Shown here: one piece after another, positions 43,432 through 55,336 of the stretch
Layout of the letters: the number at the start of each line of letters is the position of its first letter
Position numbering within the stretch: position 1 is the stretch's first letter
Source: Cycas panzhihuaensis
Lineage: Eukaryota; Cycadophyta
Assembly (NCBI GenBank): GCA_023213395.1
Contig: CM041465.1
Coordinates: 199,523,741 to 199,587,740, forward strand
DNA length: 64,000 nt
Reading direction: 5' to 3'
Translations under genes and position numbers: made by a program
Notes under the pieces: model-generated
Database searches by the model: none
Told to the model about the DNA's origin: nothing
Seen by the model: only the letters and a program-made list of their open reading frames with translations

Positions 43432-46031
43432 TGTTTCATTAAAACTTGGTCTCCTTAGTTGTATTTGGATTATGTTGGTAAATTGATGCATGTTATATGG
43501 TTTTATTGGTAGTAATTGATGTATGCTGATTCTACTTGCTGGATTGGGTCTTATTTTGTTGAAATAATCTGTGATTATTAATTGATAAAATATAATAAAT
43601 GATGATGTAATAGGTATTCCTATCATTTTACCGATGACATAAATTATGGTAACAAAGTTTTCTTTATGACTAACTTAACCCCATGCTTCTTTCAAAGTTT
43701 GTTATTTTTGAATTTCTTTATCATTGACTTCATCTAAATTTTTATTAATTTTGGGCTCATGTTTATCATTTTCATCATGTTTTGGGCCCCTCTCCTCATT
43801 AATAAAGTTATTTATGCATTAATTTATCAATCAAAATCATTTTTTGACCTTTTTAATGAGTTATGTTTGCCTCCTAATTAATCACCATGTTTTTGACTAC
43901 ATGCATACAAAACTCAGCTAGTGTACTAAAATTTTGCATGCCACCACCTAGATTTGGTGGGATTTGATTCTCTCAATGCCCAGAAGTGTTATAAAGGATT
44001 GTTGATCATAGTCTTTTATATGGAGAGAGATAGATAGAAGTGAAGAGAGTTGAGAATTAGAGAGGAATAAGTGATTCTTGCTCTTTGATTGAGAGATTTT
44101 GTAAACTTTTTAGAGAATTCTTGAGGACTGTTACTATGCTTTTTAGAGACTTGATTTTTTGAAGTTATTGGGTGAAATCTCAAAGAAGTTTTTATACTAT
44201 GCTACTACTCAATTGTTGATGGTCTAAGCTTTTATCTCTTTGGATATTCATCAATTTTTGCTTCAAACTTCTTTAGATTTGGTACGATCTTTCCTATTAG
44301 CTTTTAAACGCATTTCATATTGTCTTAAAGGTAATTTTAGCTCAGAATTATTTCTTTTCATTGGCTAATTATTGTTGGATTATTGTTTGGACTTTTGGAA
44401 TTAAAATATATGTTGAATGGTCTACCCTTTATGGGGTTCCTTAAGGATAGACTAGGGTAGGGCATGGTCATCTCTCCACCACACATATGGCTACTCCTTC
44501 CCACTCTCTCACATCAATATATATTTTAGTTGGATTGCTGCTCTTATTTGGCATTGTTTGGCTCTTGTTTGGCCTCTTTGGATTGTTTTTGTTTCCTTCT
44601 TTACTCTTGTTTTGAAGGAAAGTATGTGGAAAAAGTTAGTTAAATGAAAAGAAAATTTCCATTCTAAGGCACTTTACAATAGGAAAGAAATATTAGTCTT
44701 GCATCTATAATTGCATGCACTTTTGTTTTCAAGTTAGCTCTTACATATTGAGAATCAAAAGTTGATAGTGTTATTTTCTTGGAATATCTTTGATTTTTAA
44801 CTTTTATATTAGGTTCAAGAATTCCTTTTGGAGCTCTTACTACTCTAATCATGATAGAACCTTTAGTTGATCTTATATGCATGATTATTGTTCAAATTTA
44901 TGACTTGTCCATCATCTTATAGGTTTGAAAATCATCATAAAACAGTAGTAGTTTCCTTTAAGATTCTCTCTTTCTATGCATTATTTCATCATTTTAAAAA
45001 GAATTGGTTGCATGTATCAAGGTTAGGGCATATTAGTTAGTCTTGCATGTAGATTAATCTCTTTTGAAAAGAAATTTGCATAAAGATTGTATAAATATTT
45101 TTAGATTTTGTTTGCATGGCATCATTTCTCTTAAAATGAATCATGGATGTTACATATAGGAAAGTCACTTCATAGTTGCATGTGCATCCTTTATCTTGCA
45201 TGCAATAAAGAAGGACTTACATACACAGTTTCTAGTGTGTTTGTTTAAAAAACAAACAAAAAAAGACTTGCATGCATAATTTCTAGTGTGTTTATTTAAA
45301 AATAAAAATAAAAAAACACTTGCATGCATGAAAAATGACTTGCATACATAGTTTCTAGTGTGTTTGTTTAAAAAAATAACAAAGTAACACTTGCATGCAT
45401 AGTTTCTAGTGTGTTTGTTTAAAAAAAACAATAAAAAAACACTTGCATATACAAAAAAGGACTTGCATGCATAGTTTCTAGTGTGTTTGTTTGAGATTCT
45501 ACTATTAAAAAAAAAAGAAAAATAAAAAGATTAATGTGATTTTGATCTTGTAGTTTCTTTGATTGCATTATTTTACTCTCTTGCCTTTGTACCTTTGTAA
45601 TAATACCAAAACCTAGACCCCTAAACAAGATAAACTATTGTTTCCATTAGCTTACCCTCTTCTATATCTTAGTAAAACTCAAAAAGTTAAATAGATTATA
45701 AGAGAGGAGTCCCTAGGAAGGATCTTGAGGATATTATAAGTGCGAATTTAAACTTAGAACTCCTTCATCAAGTTATGTAGGTTGGTGGATTTTATGACCC
45801 CATTTCACATCCACACCTTTCATTGTACCCACTCTCACTAAGGTAGACGACACTACTAAGCAAAGACTCCTTCTTAGGAGTTAGGAAAAGATGGTCCTTT
45901 AGGTCTCTTTTGAGCTTCACATTAGATCTTCTCCAAGCCTTAGACCATCTTTCTAGTAGCCTTGTTGAGGATCCAACCCGAGAACCCCCTAGAACACCAT
46001 CATCTTATTAGGGACAGACCTTGAACCACCA
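43432..46031 (+). mobile_element. Tat 5' LTR
   Basis: 2600 bp, starting TGTTTCATTAAAACTT and ending GAACCACCA. It is collinear with 57824-60425 throughout. No PBS is recognisable just after it; the sequence there may have decayed or the element may use another tRNA. Confidence 0.92.
45195..45500 (+). repeat. CATGCA-rich tandem array in Tat 5' LTR
   Basis: About five degenerate units of 50 to 72 bp. Each has CTTGCATGCATA (some with point changes), then GTTTCTAGTGTGTTTGTTTAAAAA and an A-rich spacer. The CATGCA core is the RY element bound by plant B3-domain regulators. The same array lies in the 3' LTR at 59590-59895. Frames read through it on the minus strand (repeated N-K-H-T-R-N-Y-A-C-K) are artefacts of the repeat. 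Confidence 0.9.
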
Positions 46032-46413
46032 TCTTTCTAGTGACCATACTGGGGAGCCTTTGTTTATCTTTAAGTAAAGCTATGGAAGCTATAATACCTA
46101 CACTTAGGTGCTCATTGAGACTTTAAGGCCTTTAACCCGATTCTCAAATGTGTGCATTATACCTTGGTCAGGATGTTTCATCATCATACGTTGAATCCTC
46201 AAAGTTTCAAGCACATGATGCATATGTTTATCCTCTTGAAGATTCAACACAACTATATAATATACTAGTGGAGCAGGGATATCTAGATCCTTCATAATAT
46301 TCTGGTGATTCTTCTTTTGTGGATCCTTCTTTCCCATAGGAAGAACCACCTGCTACTCAATTATATCCATCTTTTCCTAAGCTGATTCTTACTAGAATCC
46401 CTACCCACTACAC

Positions 46414-48126
46414 ATGCCTAGTTATCATGATCTATTTTACTCAAAGACTCATACTATATTATCTTTACCACATGTCAAGATTGATCCATTAGGTGAAGAC
46501 TATGAGTCGATTGAGATATACCCTCCACCTGAAACTATGCAGTCCCCTCATCTCTCTCATCCTCCTTTCTCAAGACATGCCTCACAACCTCATTCTCTGC
46601 TTATAGAAGAAGTTAACAATCACAAATCAACTCATTCATAACCTCGTCAACCCTCTTCTAGGAAGCAAGTTCAGGCTTAATCTTCCCATTCTATACCTCT
46701 TACTCATGGAGGTGATACTACCACTATGTTTTATGACATTCTGAGCTCTATCTACATACCTACTTCTAGTCAAACGATTATGGCTTCACTTAGTTTTTGA
46801 CCCATTCAGTCTTATTCCACTAGGATTGTCTTGTCACATCCTATTTCTTCTACCACCTACCCTTTCATGTGTTATATACCATTGGATCTCATGGTGCTAG
46901 GCCTCATCCACTATTGCCTAGAGTATCTAACATGATTTCCTCATCACAGCATGTTTTTCATGCTCAATTACCATATTCACATGCTTCAGTAGGGCAATCA
47001 CAACTGTTGGGAAATTCTAGGCCCATATCTTCTTTACATATTCCTAGGCCTAGCCCTCAACCCAACCCTTTCTATACCTATAATTTAAGTTTCCCATAAA
47101 ACTTTATATATCAAACCAATTTTGTGGTTAATCTCACTACGTAGTTTATTCCACCTTCTACTCTTCCACTCCATGGTGTTTCATAATAATTGCAATCACA
47201 ATAACCTATGCATTCATCTATTCCTTATATGTCATCCTTACCTCAACATCCTACTACGTTGAGGCCAAGGAGACCCTTATTAGACTATATGAAGTCTCTC
47301 TTTCTGCGCAAGGTTTTGTTGCCTATGCCCCCATTCCTTCCTGAATTACCTAAGTTTTTTAGTGATTCATCTCAAGACCCTGCCTCCCATATACAGGCAT
47401 TTGCGCTTGCCTACATGGATTTTATGCCATATGATTATGTTATGATATGTCTATTTCTAAAATCACTTCAAGGCGATGCTTTGAAGTGGTTTTATCAGCT
47501 TCTTTTAGTTTCAATTCTCTTGTTCCAACAACTAGTTGGCTCCTTCATCAATTATTTTGATGTAGCAAGACCATTCGAGTCAGGTATCAAATCCTTGCTT
47601 GTAATTAAACAACAATGATGAAACTTTAAGAGATTTTGTTAGGAGATTTCAATATTAAGTTCACACTTGCAATTCATACCTTGATCTGAGTTTAGTATTT
47701 GATCTATTTACCAATACATTGAGACCCCATATATTTTTGGAAGTTTTGAAACTTAATCCTTAAACGTATGAAGAAGCATTTGACAACTATTTGGTATTAG
47801 AGACATTCAAAATATAAGAAGGTATTAAGAATGTTTGGAAACCTATGTATTTTAAGGATCTGATTCATCCTACAAAGGCTACCCATCCTGAGCCTACATA
47901 CAATCATCTTACTTCTTCGATTAGATCATTTAAGCGTGTGATTAACACTAAGTTATATATTGATGGTATATCTCCTGCTCAATCCTCTCAAGAGACCAAA
48001 GTGATTCACTTAACCAAGGGGAGGAAGGAGCAAGCTCCTCCCCCACCTCCTCCATCTAGAAAGACAAAGTGGTGCTACTATCATCAAACTAACCCACATG
48101 ATAGAAGTGAGTGTCAAACCATTTAA
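46414..48126 (+). pseudogene. gag: Tat gag relic
   Basis: The N-terminal part (46414-46868) is rich in Pro, Ser and His (M-P-S-Y-H-D-L-F). A one-base shift leads to the capsid core at 46869-47618, with L-P-E-L-P-K-F, 'D-P-A-S-H-I-Q-A-F', 'F-L-K-S-L-Q-G-D-A-L-K-W-F-Y'. A second shift near 47620 restores the first frame for the C-terminal part, which ends with a compact zinc knuckle, W-C-Y-Y-H-Q-T-N-P-H-D-R-S-E-C. That variant (Cys-His-His-Cys) is usual in Tat elements. A few stops are present besides the two shifts. Confidence 0.88.
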
Positions 48127-48660
48127 AATATAGTCCATAACATAAACACTTAAGTAAATCATTCTTCTAAATCATCGCAAGACTAAATGATCTATAAGGA
48201 TCCATTGCCTTAACATAGTGATAAAATCAGTAAAGAAGATAAAGGCAAAAGGAAGCAGATACAAGACGATAAAGACCAACATTCAAGCTCTGATTTGTCA
48301 AAGAAGACTACCACTCCCATAAATGTTAAAGTAAGAAGAAACACTAATTAACTCATCCACCTCCTAAAGGTGGTAATACCAAGAGAACCATAAATATGGT
48401 GCAGACTTCAAAGAGTTCAGGACCATTTAAATCATTCGATGATTTGATGGTGAGGAATCCTAACTCTTTACCTCTAGTATACCCCCCCCCCCCCCCCCCC
48501 ACCACTCTTCCCAAGTGTTATTAGGTTTAGGTCTATTCCTTCTAGTTTAAAGGATGGATCTTTCTTTTTAGTAGATAAATTAAGGACCATTTCTATAGGT
48601 ATATCAATTATTGATTTGCTCAAGTGTTGCCCTGAGCAACATTAACTTTTATTTCATGCA
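48127..48660 (+). other. Tat gag-protease linker with C19 tract
   Basis: This holds a charged stretch (K-E-D-K-G-K-R-K-Q) and a run of 19 cytosines at 48482-48500, which very probably arose by slippage. Confidence 0.8.
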
Positions 48661-49038
48661 TTGGGAGATCCCATAGTAGCTTCTTCACCTACTTCTACCC
48701 TTTCTTTTGACCTTGCTATTTTACCCTGTTGTTCCACCCATGCATCGAATAATATTCTACCATTTTACATTGAGATCATTAAAGATGATATCAATATCAA
48801 GTGGGTTATCATTGACAAAGGATCATTCACCAATATAATCTCTCTTTGTCTTGTCAAGGATTTAGAGATTTTCATCTTTGGTCTATGTGAATGGATCTGC
48901 CAAGCGTATGACAAGAATCAAAAGGTGCCCTTAGTTCAAGTTACTCTTCCACTCATATTAGAAGATAAGACAATGTTTACTGACCTTACTATCATCAACT
49001 TGGACTTAGAGTATAATATCCTTTTGGGTAGACCATAG
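48661..49038 (+). pseudogene. pol: Tat aspartic protease
   Basis: Open for 125 codons. It shows K-W-V-I-I-D-K-G-S-F-T-N-I-I-S (family: V-L-I-D-x-G-S-S-x-N-x-L-S), so the catalytic Asp and Gly remain. The end, L-E-Y-N-I-L-L-G-R-P, corresponds to the Tat/Athila signature Y-N-x-I-L-G-R-P. It would process the polyprotein. The upstream frame is the same but contains stops. Confidence 0.87.
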
Positions 49039-50190
49039 ATCAACCAAATGGAAGTAGTTTGTTCATCCTTTTTTGGTGAACTCAAGTTCATCCATGAGGA
49101 AGAAATCAAGATCATGAAATGAAAGCCTAAATCTATTAAACAATTGGTCCCTTTCATTGAGACTTTTGTAGAACCTTGTGAATCTTCCAACTCTATAGAG
49201 TACTTCTTTTAGTCACTTGATTTAGGACAATACTTTGCTATTAAAGCTCCATCAACTCACCCAAAAGTGAAGGATGTGGATTTAGTCGAGGTTGTCCCTT
49301 TATCATTAGGTTCCTTATCTATTCTAGTTCCTTCATATTGGACTGATCCCCTTTCAATTCCTTCCACTTCTATTTTAGAAGAAGAAATAAATTCTCATTC
49401 TATCATGCCTTATCAAGGACCATCCTAAAGTGACCTTATTGATACAAATCCTATTCACACTTACTTCTCATAGGTTTTGTGCTTGCCCCTAGGGGTAAAT
49501 TTAGTAGTTCCTTCTATGACCATTCACTTAGCAACTACTTCTTTAGGTATCGTTGCACATGACTCACGTGTTGCTACTTCTCCATCTTTCTCTCATTACC
49601 CTTTCTTTAAGACATGATTAAATAGGCATGAGAAGAAGATGTTGTTGCATCAACACCCATATCTAGTATCAGATGATAAAGATACTAGGGTATTTGATAT
49701 AGGTTGAGCTAGATTTAGAATCTCTACTATAGTATAAGAAGTTAATTCCATTTCTACTCTCTCATTAATTTCTCATCCTCATGTGGACCCTATCCTATCT
49801 TTGCTTGTCTTGGTATCTCTATCTCGCCTTAATTATGGCATGTATAATCAAGAGCTCATTCAATATTTTTCTTCAATTTGGGAGTTCGTAGATAAGCCTA
49901 TCTCCTTTTCTCAAGTTGCATCAATTATTAAGTTTGTATCCACTCCAAACTCTTTGGTTAGTCATCTTCCATCTTCTGTTTCTTAATTTGAGAACCTTCA
50001 CTTCATCAATCTCTTTTACCTCAATCATTTTGAGAATGATTAAGCAATTATAGAGCATTTAGCAAGTTCGTCTCTTGGTCTTCCTCATGGACATCATAAG
50101 TTAGGATTTTCTAAGGTTATAGTTAATCATTCTCAACCCTAGGAGTCTAGTTCTTTAGTCGAACCTTCTCCTCCTCATTTTGAGGAATGA
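49039..50190 (+). other. Tat protease-polymerase linker
   Basis: Same frame as protease and polymerase, with scattered stops. Ser, Pro and Leu are frequent and no domain is recognised. Such long linkers are common in this lineage. Confidence 0.7.
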
Positions 50191-51100
50191 AATGCAATGC
50201 TTATGGAACAAACCATCGATGTAGATTTAGAAATAGAAGATACCCCTAGCATCATCAAATTGGAAGCTAGTTGTACTCCTCAAGAGATTGCTTAATTTAA
50301 GGATCTTTTCTGTGAGTTTCATTTAATTTTTGCATGGGACTATAAAGACATGCAAGGCCTTGACTCCCAAATAGTTGAACATAACATCACCATTATTCCT
50401 GGTATAAAACCCAAATAATAAAAGCAACGGCCTATCCATCCACATCTCTCTCTTGCTATCAAGCAAGAAGTAGAGAAGTTATTAATAGTTGGATTTATTG
50501 AGAGTATTAATTACTCCCAATGGGTCTCTAACATAGTTCTTGTAGTAAAGAAGAATGGTATAATTCAGATTTACATAGACTTTCATGACATTAACAGTGC
50601 GTGTCCTAAAAATTAATTTTCTCTTCCATTCCTTAATCAGATTTGGGACCAAACAACTGGTTTTGAGGTAATGTCTCTTATGGATAGGTTTTTAGAATAT
50701 AATCAGATCTCTATTACCCCTTATGACTACCATAAGACTACTTTTACTACTCCTTGGGGCACCTTCATTTATAAAGTCATGCCATTCAGATTAAAGAATG
50801 CTAGTGTAACATATCAAAGGGCTATGGTTCATATCTTCCATGACTTGATTAGTAATATTATTGCCATTTATTTAGATAATATGCTTACCCTTTTACGCAA
50901 AAGATTTGATCATTTGCATGATTTTAGAACCATTTTTCAAAGATGCAAAAAGTATCGTTTATGCTTAAATCCTTCCAAGTATGTTTTTACCATTACGTCA
51001 AGAAAAATGTTTGGAAATATTATTTCTCAAGATGGGATTAGAATTGATCTCAAGAAGATAGAGGCTATTGTTCAAATGCCTCCTCTAAAGACCTAAAAAT
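50191..51100 (+). pseudogene. pol: Tat reverse transcriptase relic
   Basis: Motifs in order: F-A-W-D-Y-K-D-M-Q-G, K-Q-E-V-E-K-L-L-I-V-G-F-I, W-V-S-N-I-V-L-V-V-K-K-N-G, I-D-F-H-D-I-N-S-A-C-P-K, M-P-F-R-L-K-N-A-S-V-T-Y-Q-R-A-M, and L-C-L-N-P-S-K-Y-V-F. The active site reads Y-L-D-N-M-L (50869 onward), where the family has Y-x-D-D-M. The second catalytic Asp is thus Asn, a GAT-to-AAT change. The frame from 50671 to 51096 is open. The enzyme would be inactive even without the stops upstream. Confidence 0.92.
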
Positions 51101-51660
51101 AAATTAAGTCCTTTTTAAGTAGGCTTGGTTTTCTAAGATATTTCATCACTAACTTTGCCTTAGATGCTAAGCCTATCACTAATCTGTTGAAGAAAGACAT
51201 TTAATTGTAATGGACTCCCCAAGTTCAAGAGTTCTTTGATAGGCTAAAGTAAGCTTTGGTTACTGCTCTAGTTCTTGCTCCACTAAAGTTTGATAAGTCA
51301 TTCATCCTATACACTTCAGCTACTGAGGAATTTCTAGTAGGCATGTTAGTGCAAGAAGATGATTTTGGTAAAGAAAGGGCTATATATTTTATTAAAAGGA
51401 CCCTTGTAGCAGCTAAGCTTCATTATCCTTTTCATGAGAAAGAATATTTTACCTTAGTTTTTGCCACTAAGAAGCTCTGCCACTACCTCCTTGGGAATAT
51501 GATCCATCTTATTATTCAATCTAATCCTACAAGGTACTTACTTATTAAGCCTAACCTTACTGGTCGACTAGGTAACTGATCCATACTACTTTAAGAATTC
51601 AATTTATAAGTGATCAATAGGAAGTCTAAGAAAGGCATGATCATTTTGAAGATTATCATT
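51101..51660 (+). pseudogene. pol: Tat RNase H (first, Ty3-type)
   Basis: Follows the polymerase in the same frame. It has F-I-L-Y-T-S-A-T-E-E-F, G-K-E-R-A-I-Y-F-I-K-R-T-L, H-E-K-E-Y-F-T-L-V-F-A-T-K-K-L and a tail with K-S-K-K-G-M near 51620. The first catalytic Asp (family Y-x-D-A/T-S) appears as Thr; the Glu of E-K-E remains. Stops are at 51091 (approximately), 51200 and 51580. After it the tail passes directly to integrase without a second RNase H in between. Confidence 0.85.
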
Positions 51661-52980
51661 GACACCCCTCTTCCAAATCATTCTTGCTAACCCATTGATG
51701 ATTCCCTCCTTGACGAACATATCTTCCATATCTAAGGCATTCCTTCTGATGACCCATGATATGGAGAGATTAGATCATATCTTCATGATCAATCTTTTCC
51801 TTCACTTACTACCTCAAATAAGAGAAGATGAATTCATGCTACTGCTAGATAATATCTTTTGTTAGATGATACCTTATACAAGTATTCTTTTGATGGAGTT
51901 CTACTCAGGTGTCTTTCACGTGATAAATCTTTAATTGCTTTGATAGAATCTCATGAAGGTATATGTGGTGGACATTTTGGTGGTCAATCGATGGCCCAAT
52001 GCATTTTTTGTATGGGTTATTATTAGCCTACCTTATTTAAAAATGCCCACTCTCTTATCTAGAGATATCAGAAATGCCAATCCCATGCAACTTTAATCCA
52101 TCAACCTGCACAAGAAATGAAATCTATAGTTTCACCTTGGCCTTTCTCCCAATGGGGCTTCAACCTCATTAGATAGATCTTTCTGACATCTTCAAATAGG
52201 CATAAATTCATTCTAACTACAACCGAATACTTTATGAAGTGGAGTGAAGCTATTCCATTAGTCTCTGCTACTGGAAAGATCATCACTGCTTTCATATTTC
52301 AGCATATTATTTGTAGATTTAGTATTCCGTATGTTATCATTATTGATAATGGAACTTTATTTTGTAATACCCATATTAGTGAACTATGTAGCAAGTTTCA
52401 TATTATTTATAAGATATCTGCCCTATATCATCCTTAGGCAAATGGCCAAGTCGAAGTATTTAACAAGATCTTAGCTAAGATTTTGGTTAAGATTGTTTCT
52501 ACTTCTCATAATGATTAGCACTCTCAGTTGTTTTCTGCATTATGGGCCTATAGGACTACCATTAGAAATGCTACATATATGACACCATTCTCTCTTGTTT
52601 ATGGTGTTGAAGTTGTTTTATTATTAGAGGTCAAAATTCCTTCTCTACACGTCTCATTGAAGGAATTTACTGACAATCAGTTCCAAAGGGAAGCTCTCCT
52701 TTTGGAGTTGGAGAAGTTAAATGAGACTCACTTGTAAGCCTTGCAAAATAATGTTGCATCTAAAGCTAGAGTTCAAGCTACACATGGTAGGTAGCTTAGG
52801 CCTAGAAAGTTTAATGTAGGTGACAAGGTTTTAAAATTGGAATATTTACATGATAGGCAATGGAAGTTTTCTCCTAAATGGATAGGACCTTTCTTGGTAA
52901 TTGTGCACTTAACTAATGGAGCCTATTGGATTTCAACATTGGAAGGATTAGAGTTCAAGAGACTTGTTAATTCTTAATAT
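51661..52980 (+). pseudogene. pol: Tat integrase relic
   Basis: Starts with the N-terminal region F-D-G-V-L-L-R-C-L-S (51890-51920) and H-E-G-I-C-G-G-H-F-G-G, then H-H-C-C remnants. Core: W-G-F-N-L-I near 52160 (family W-G-x-D-x-x; the first catalytic Asp is Asn), I-I-I-D-N-G-T-L-F near 52345 (second Asp kept), H-P-stop-A-N-G-Q-V-E-V-F-N-K near 52440 (Glu kept; the stop replaces Gln). Then A-Y-R-T-T, T-P-F-S-L-V-Y-G, and the C-terminal G-D-K-V-L-K and K-W-I-G-P-F. The frame is single with a handful of stops. Confidence 0.92.
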
Positions 52981-54137
52981 TTAAGAATATTTTATGCCTA
53001 GAAGCATGCGTGTGACTTCTTCCACAATGAGAATAAACTATGGCTTTGAAGTTAATACCTCTACCTAATGAGCTTAAACTATGGGCAAATCCCTTCTTTT
53101 CAAAAGATTAGCTACTCTAAAACTTGTATCTTTGCCTAATGAGCTAAAATTATGGGAAAAATCTTCCTTTCTTTCTGATACTTTCTTCCTTTCATTAAGC
53201 ATTGTGGTATTTTTACAATCATATCCATGCCATAATCTTGTAAGTTATTCGCTCTTTCTAGCACTTATATTGATTATGAGTTCACCATCTTTTGGATCTC
53301 ATTTCCCTTTGAGTTTCATACTCAAAAGGGAATCTTCGCCCCCAGCTTTATTATACTTTCATCTCAGAAAGAGAAACACCTTTGTTAGCTATGAGTATTC
53401 ACTCATTCATCGAGAGTTTACTTTTATTTGTCAGTTTGTTACCTTGTTAATTCAGACCTTACTTTTACTTGCTAGTTGATTAACTTTAGGATTCCCTTTT
53501 TAATCATATACCACCAACTGTTAATTGTTTTTATTATCCTTAGTTCTCTCTATTATTCCTTCGAAATAGATACTCATTTTACCGCTTTCTATTTACACTT
53601 GGAGACACCATAATTTTGATTACCTTTTTACTTCTTGCAATTCATTCCTTAAGGAGATTGACCTGTTTCCCTTTAAGATTCTATTAAAAAGGATAAATCC
53701 TTACTATGTTGAGTAGAAGAGTTTCTTAAGAAGATAATTATGATCTTGTTCTTATGAAAAGTAGAAGTGAAAAGTAAAAGAAAAAAAAAAGAAAAAGAAA
53801 AGAAAGTTGAAAGAAAGTAAAAAGTAAGTTTATTATTTTCATCCTCTTATAATTAGGGGCAAGTTGCATGATGGCTTCATCCCCGCTTATGTATCTATAG
53901 GTTAGGTTCATTTAGATGAGTCATTCAAGATTTTTGGATCTAGCTGCTTGGGTCCATCGTGGCCTTAGTTATGATCAAACCCTACTTGATACCTTGATCA
54001 TAATTATCTTACTTGAGTTTCTTATTCTTAATTCACCATATATAGAGATCTATTTCTACCATCATCTCCTTACTAATTAATTCCTATACCTTCCTTCATT
54101 AATCATATAATCTCCTAGTTTAGATCCTCTCATTCCC
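52981..54137 (+). other. Tat 3' region between integrase and second RNase H
   Basis: No gene is supported. Repeats of the word AATGAGCTTAAACTATGG appear at 53026, 53063 and 53135. A purine-rich AAAG repeat lies at 53770-53825. A frame of 132 codons at 53081-53479 is hydrophobic low-complexity without a known domain, and I do not count it as a gene. Confidence 0.65.
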
Positions 54138-54542
54138 ATGGCATTGAATATCTTCACCGATGAGGGTAATAGAGAAAACCCAGGACCGTCTACTTTTGCT
54201 TAGGTGGTTTGTGACAAATTAGGAAGTCTCCTCCTTTCCACATGTTTCCTTATACCTAGGGTAACCAATAATGAAGCTGAATACCTTACAGTTATAAGAA
54301 CCTTATCAGATGTCTCTCACATTTAACTTGGACCTATTACTTTATATGCAGATCCTCATGTTGTGGTTTATAAGTTAGTTGGGATGTATCAGGTCCACTC
54401 TCCATGACTCCTTTCTTTGCATCATCAGGTCTCATCATTGTTGTCTCTATTTGCTTTAGTAATTGTCCAATACATACCATGTTCTTTTAATCTCAAAGTT
54501 AACACTCTTGTTTCCTCAATCCTTGATGATTGTATTAGTTGA
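54138..54542 (+). pseudogene. Tat archaeal-type RNase H, downstream of integrase
   Basis: A 135-codon frame, different from that of pol, starting M-A-L-N-I-F-T-D-E-G-N and ending at TGA 54540-54542. Landmarks are I-F-T-D-E-G, T-N-N-E-A-E-Y-L-T-V-I, L-Y-A-D-P-H-V-V-V-Y-K-L-V-G-M-Y-Q-V and V-Q-Y-I-P-C-S-F-N. These match the archaeal-type RNase H found in Tat elements: T-D-G, N-N-x-A-E-Y, D-S-x-L-V-x-x-Q-x-x-G-x-Y-x-V, and I-P-R-x-x-N-x-x-A-D. The Asp, Glu and Asp of the first three motifs are kept; the final Asp is Asn. Three single stops interrupt it. In most Tat elements known to me this domain lies between the first RNase H and integrase; here it lies about 1.2 kb downstream of integrase. 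Confidence 0.8.
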
Positions 54543-55320
54543 TTTTACTTCTTCTAATTGGGGGCACCCTACTCCAGAATAAGTATAAACTACCACTTCA
54601 CGATGAGTATAAACTATTGGTTTAGTAAGATTATAGGTTTAGGTAGTTGTGAGATTGTGGTGATAGGTATGAGACTGAAGCAAGATATGTGAAAGGTCTA
54701 GACCCACACGAGAATCTTGAGCCATGGAGAATCTTGACAAAAGGTAAATTCCTAAAAGTTTTTTTCCCCTAGAAGGAGCCAATGAAGAATCCAATATACT
54801 TGGGTAGTTAGTCATTTATTGAGTAAGATTAGTTTCGTTTACTAAATGACTTACTTCCTTTATGATATATTATATGAGTATGGGATTATCCTATATTTAT
54901 ATATTTATCAAGAGTATGATATGAGTTATATAGATTTCCTTTTTAGACATTTATGTTACTCCATCTTCTGCTTTCATAAACTTATTACCATTTGTATTCT
55001 AGATGATTTTAAGTTTATAAAAATAGAATAAGTAAATATTTCACTTATCCCATTTTAATCTTTTCTTTATATCATAGTTTTTATTCCTCCTCTAACCTTA
55101 TCTTTCTTAAACCATACTACTCTGGAACAAGTATAAAGTACCATGTATATAGTATTAGAAAAAAAACCAAAAAAGTGTATAACCACAAAAGAACAAAAAA
55201 AGTAAAAAATGATAAAAATCATTACATGTTTCATCAGAAAAATCACACTAATGAATGCATCTTATGCTCAAATATAAATGGGAATAAGGGGGATAAAAGG
55301 TTTAAAGACAAGTAATCACT
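54543..55320 (+). other. Tat 3' region, AT-rich
   Basis: No gene is supported. Two copies of ATAAGTATAAACTA/GATGAGTATAAACTA at 54577-54625 and one at 55128 link it to the repeats on either side. Confidence 0.65.
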
Positions 55321-55336
55321 CTGAGCTTTTAGGTAC

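Noticed and set aside
45165-45628. Minus-strand frames with repeated N-K-H-T-R-N-Y-A-C-K peptide, also at 59556-60003
   Set aside because: The peptide repeat is a translation of the CATGCA tandem array in the Tat LTRs; it is antisense to the element and has no start or domain support.
46041-46056. Possible PBS of the Tat element (TGACCATACTGGGGAG)
   Set aside because: It lies nine bases beyond the LTR end, and the resemblance to the PBS used by related plant elements is too weak.
53081-53479. 132-codon hydrophobic plus-strand frame after Tat integrase
   Set aside because: It overlaps the repeated AATGAGCTTAAACTATGG words and shows low-complexity Leu/Ser/Phe composition without a recognised domain. 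An envelope-like role was considered, but nothing supports it.
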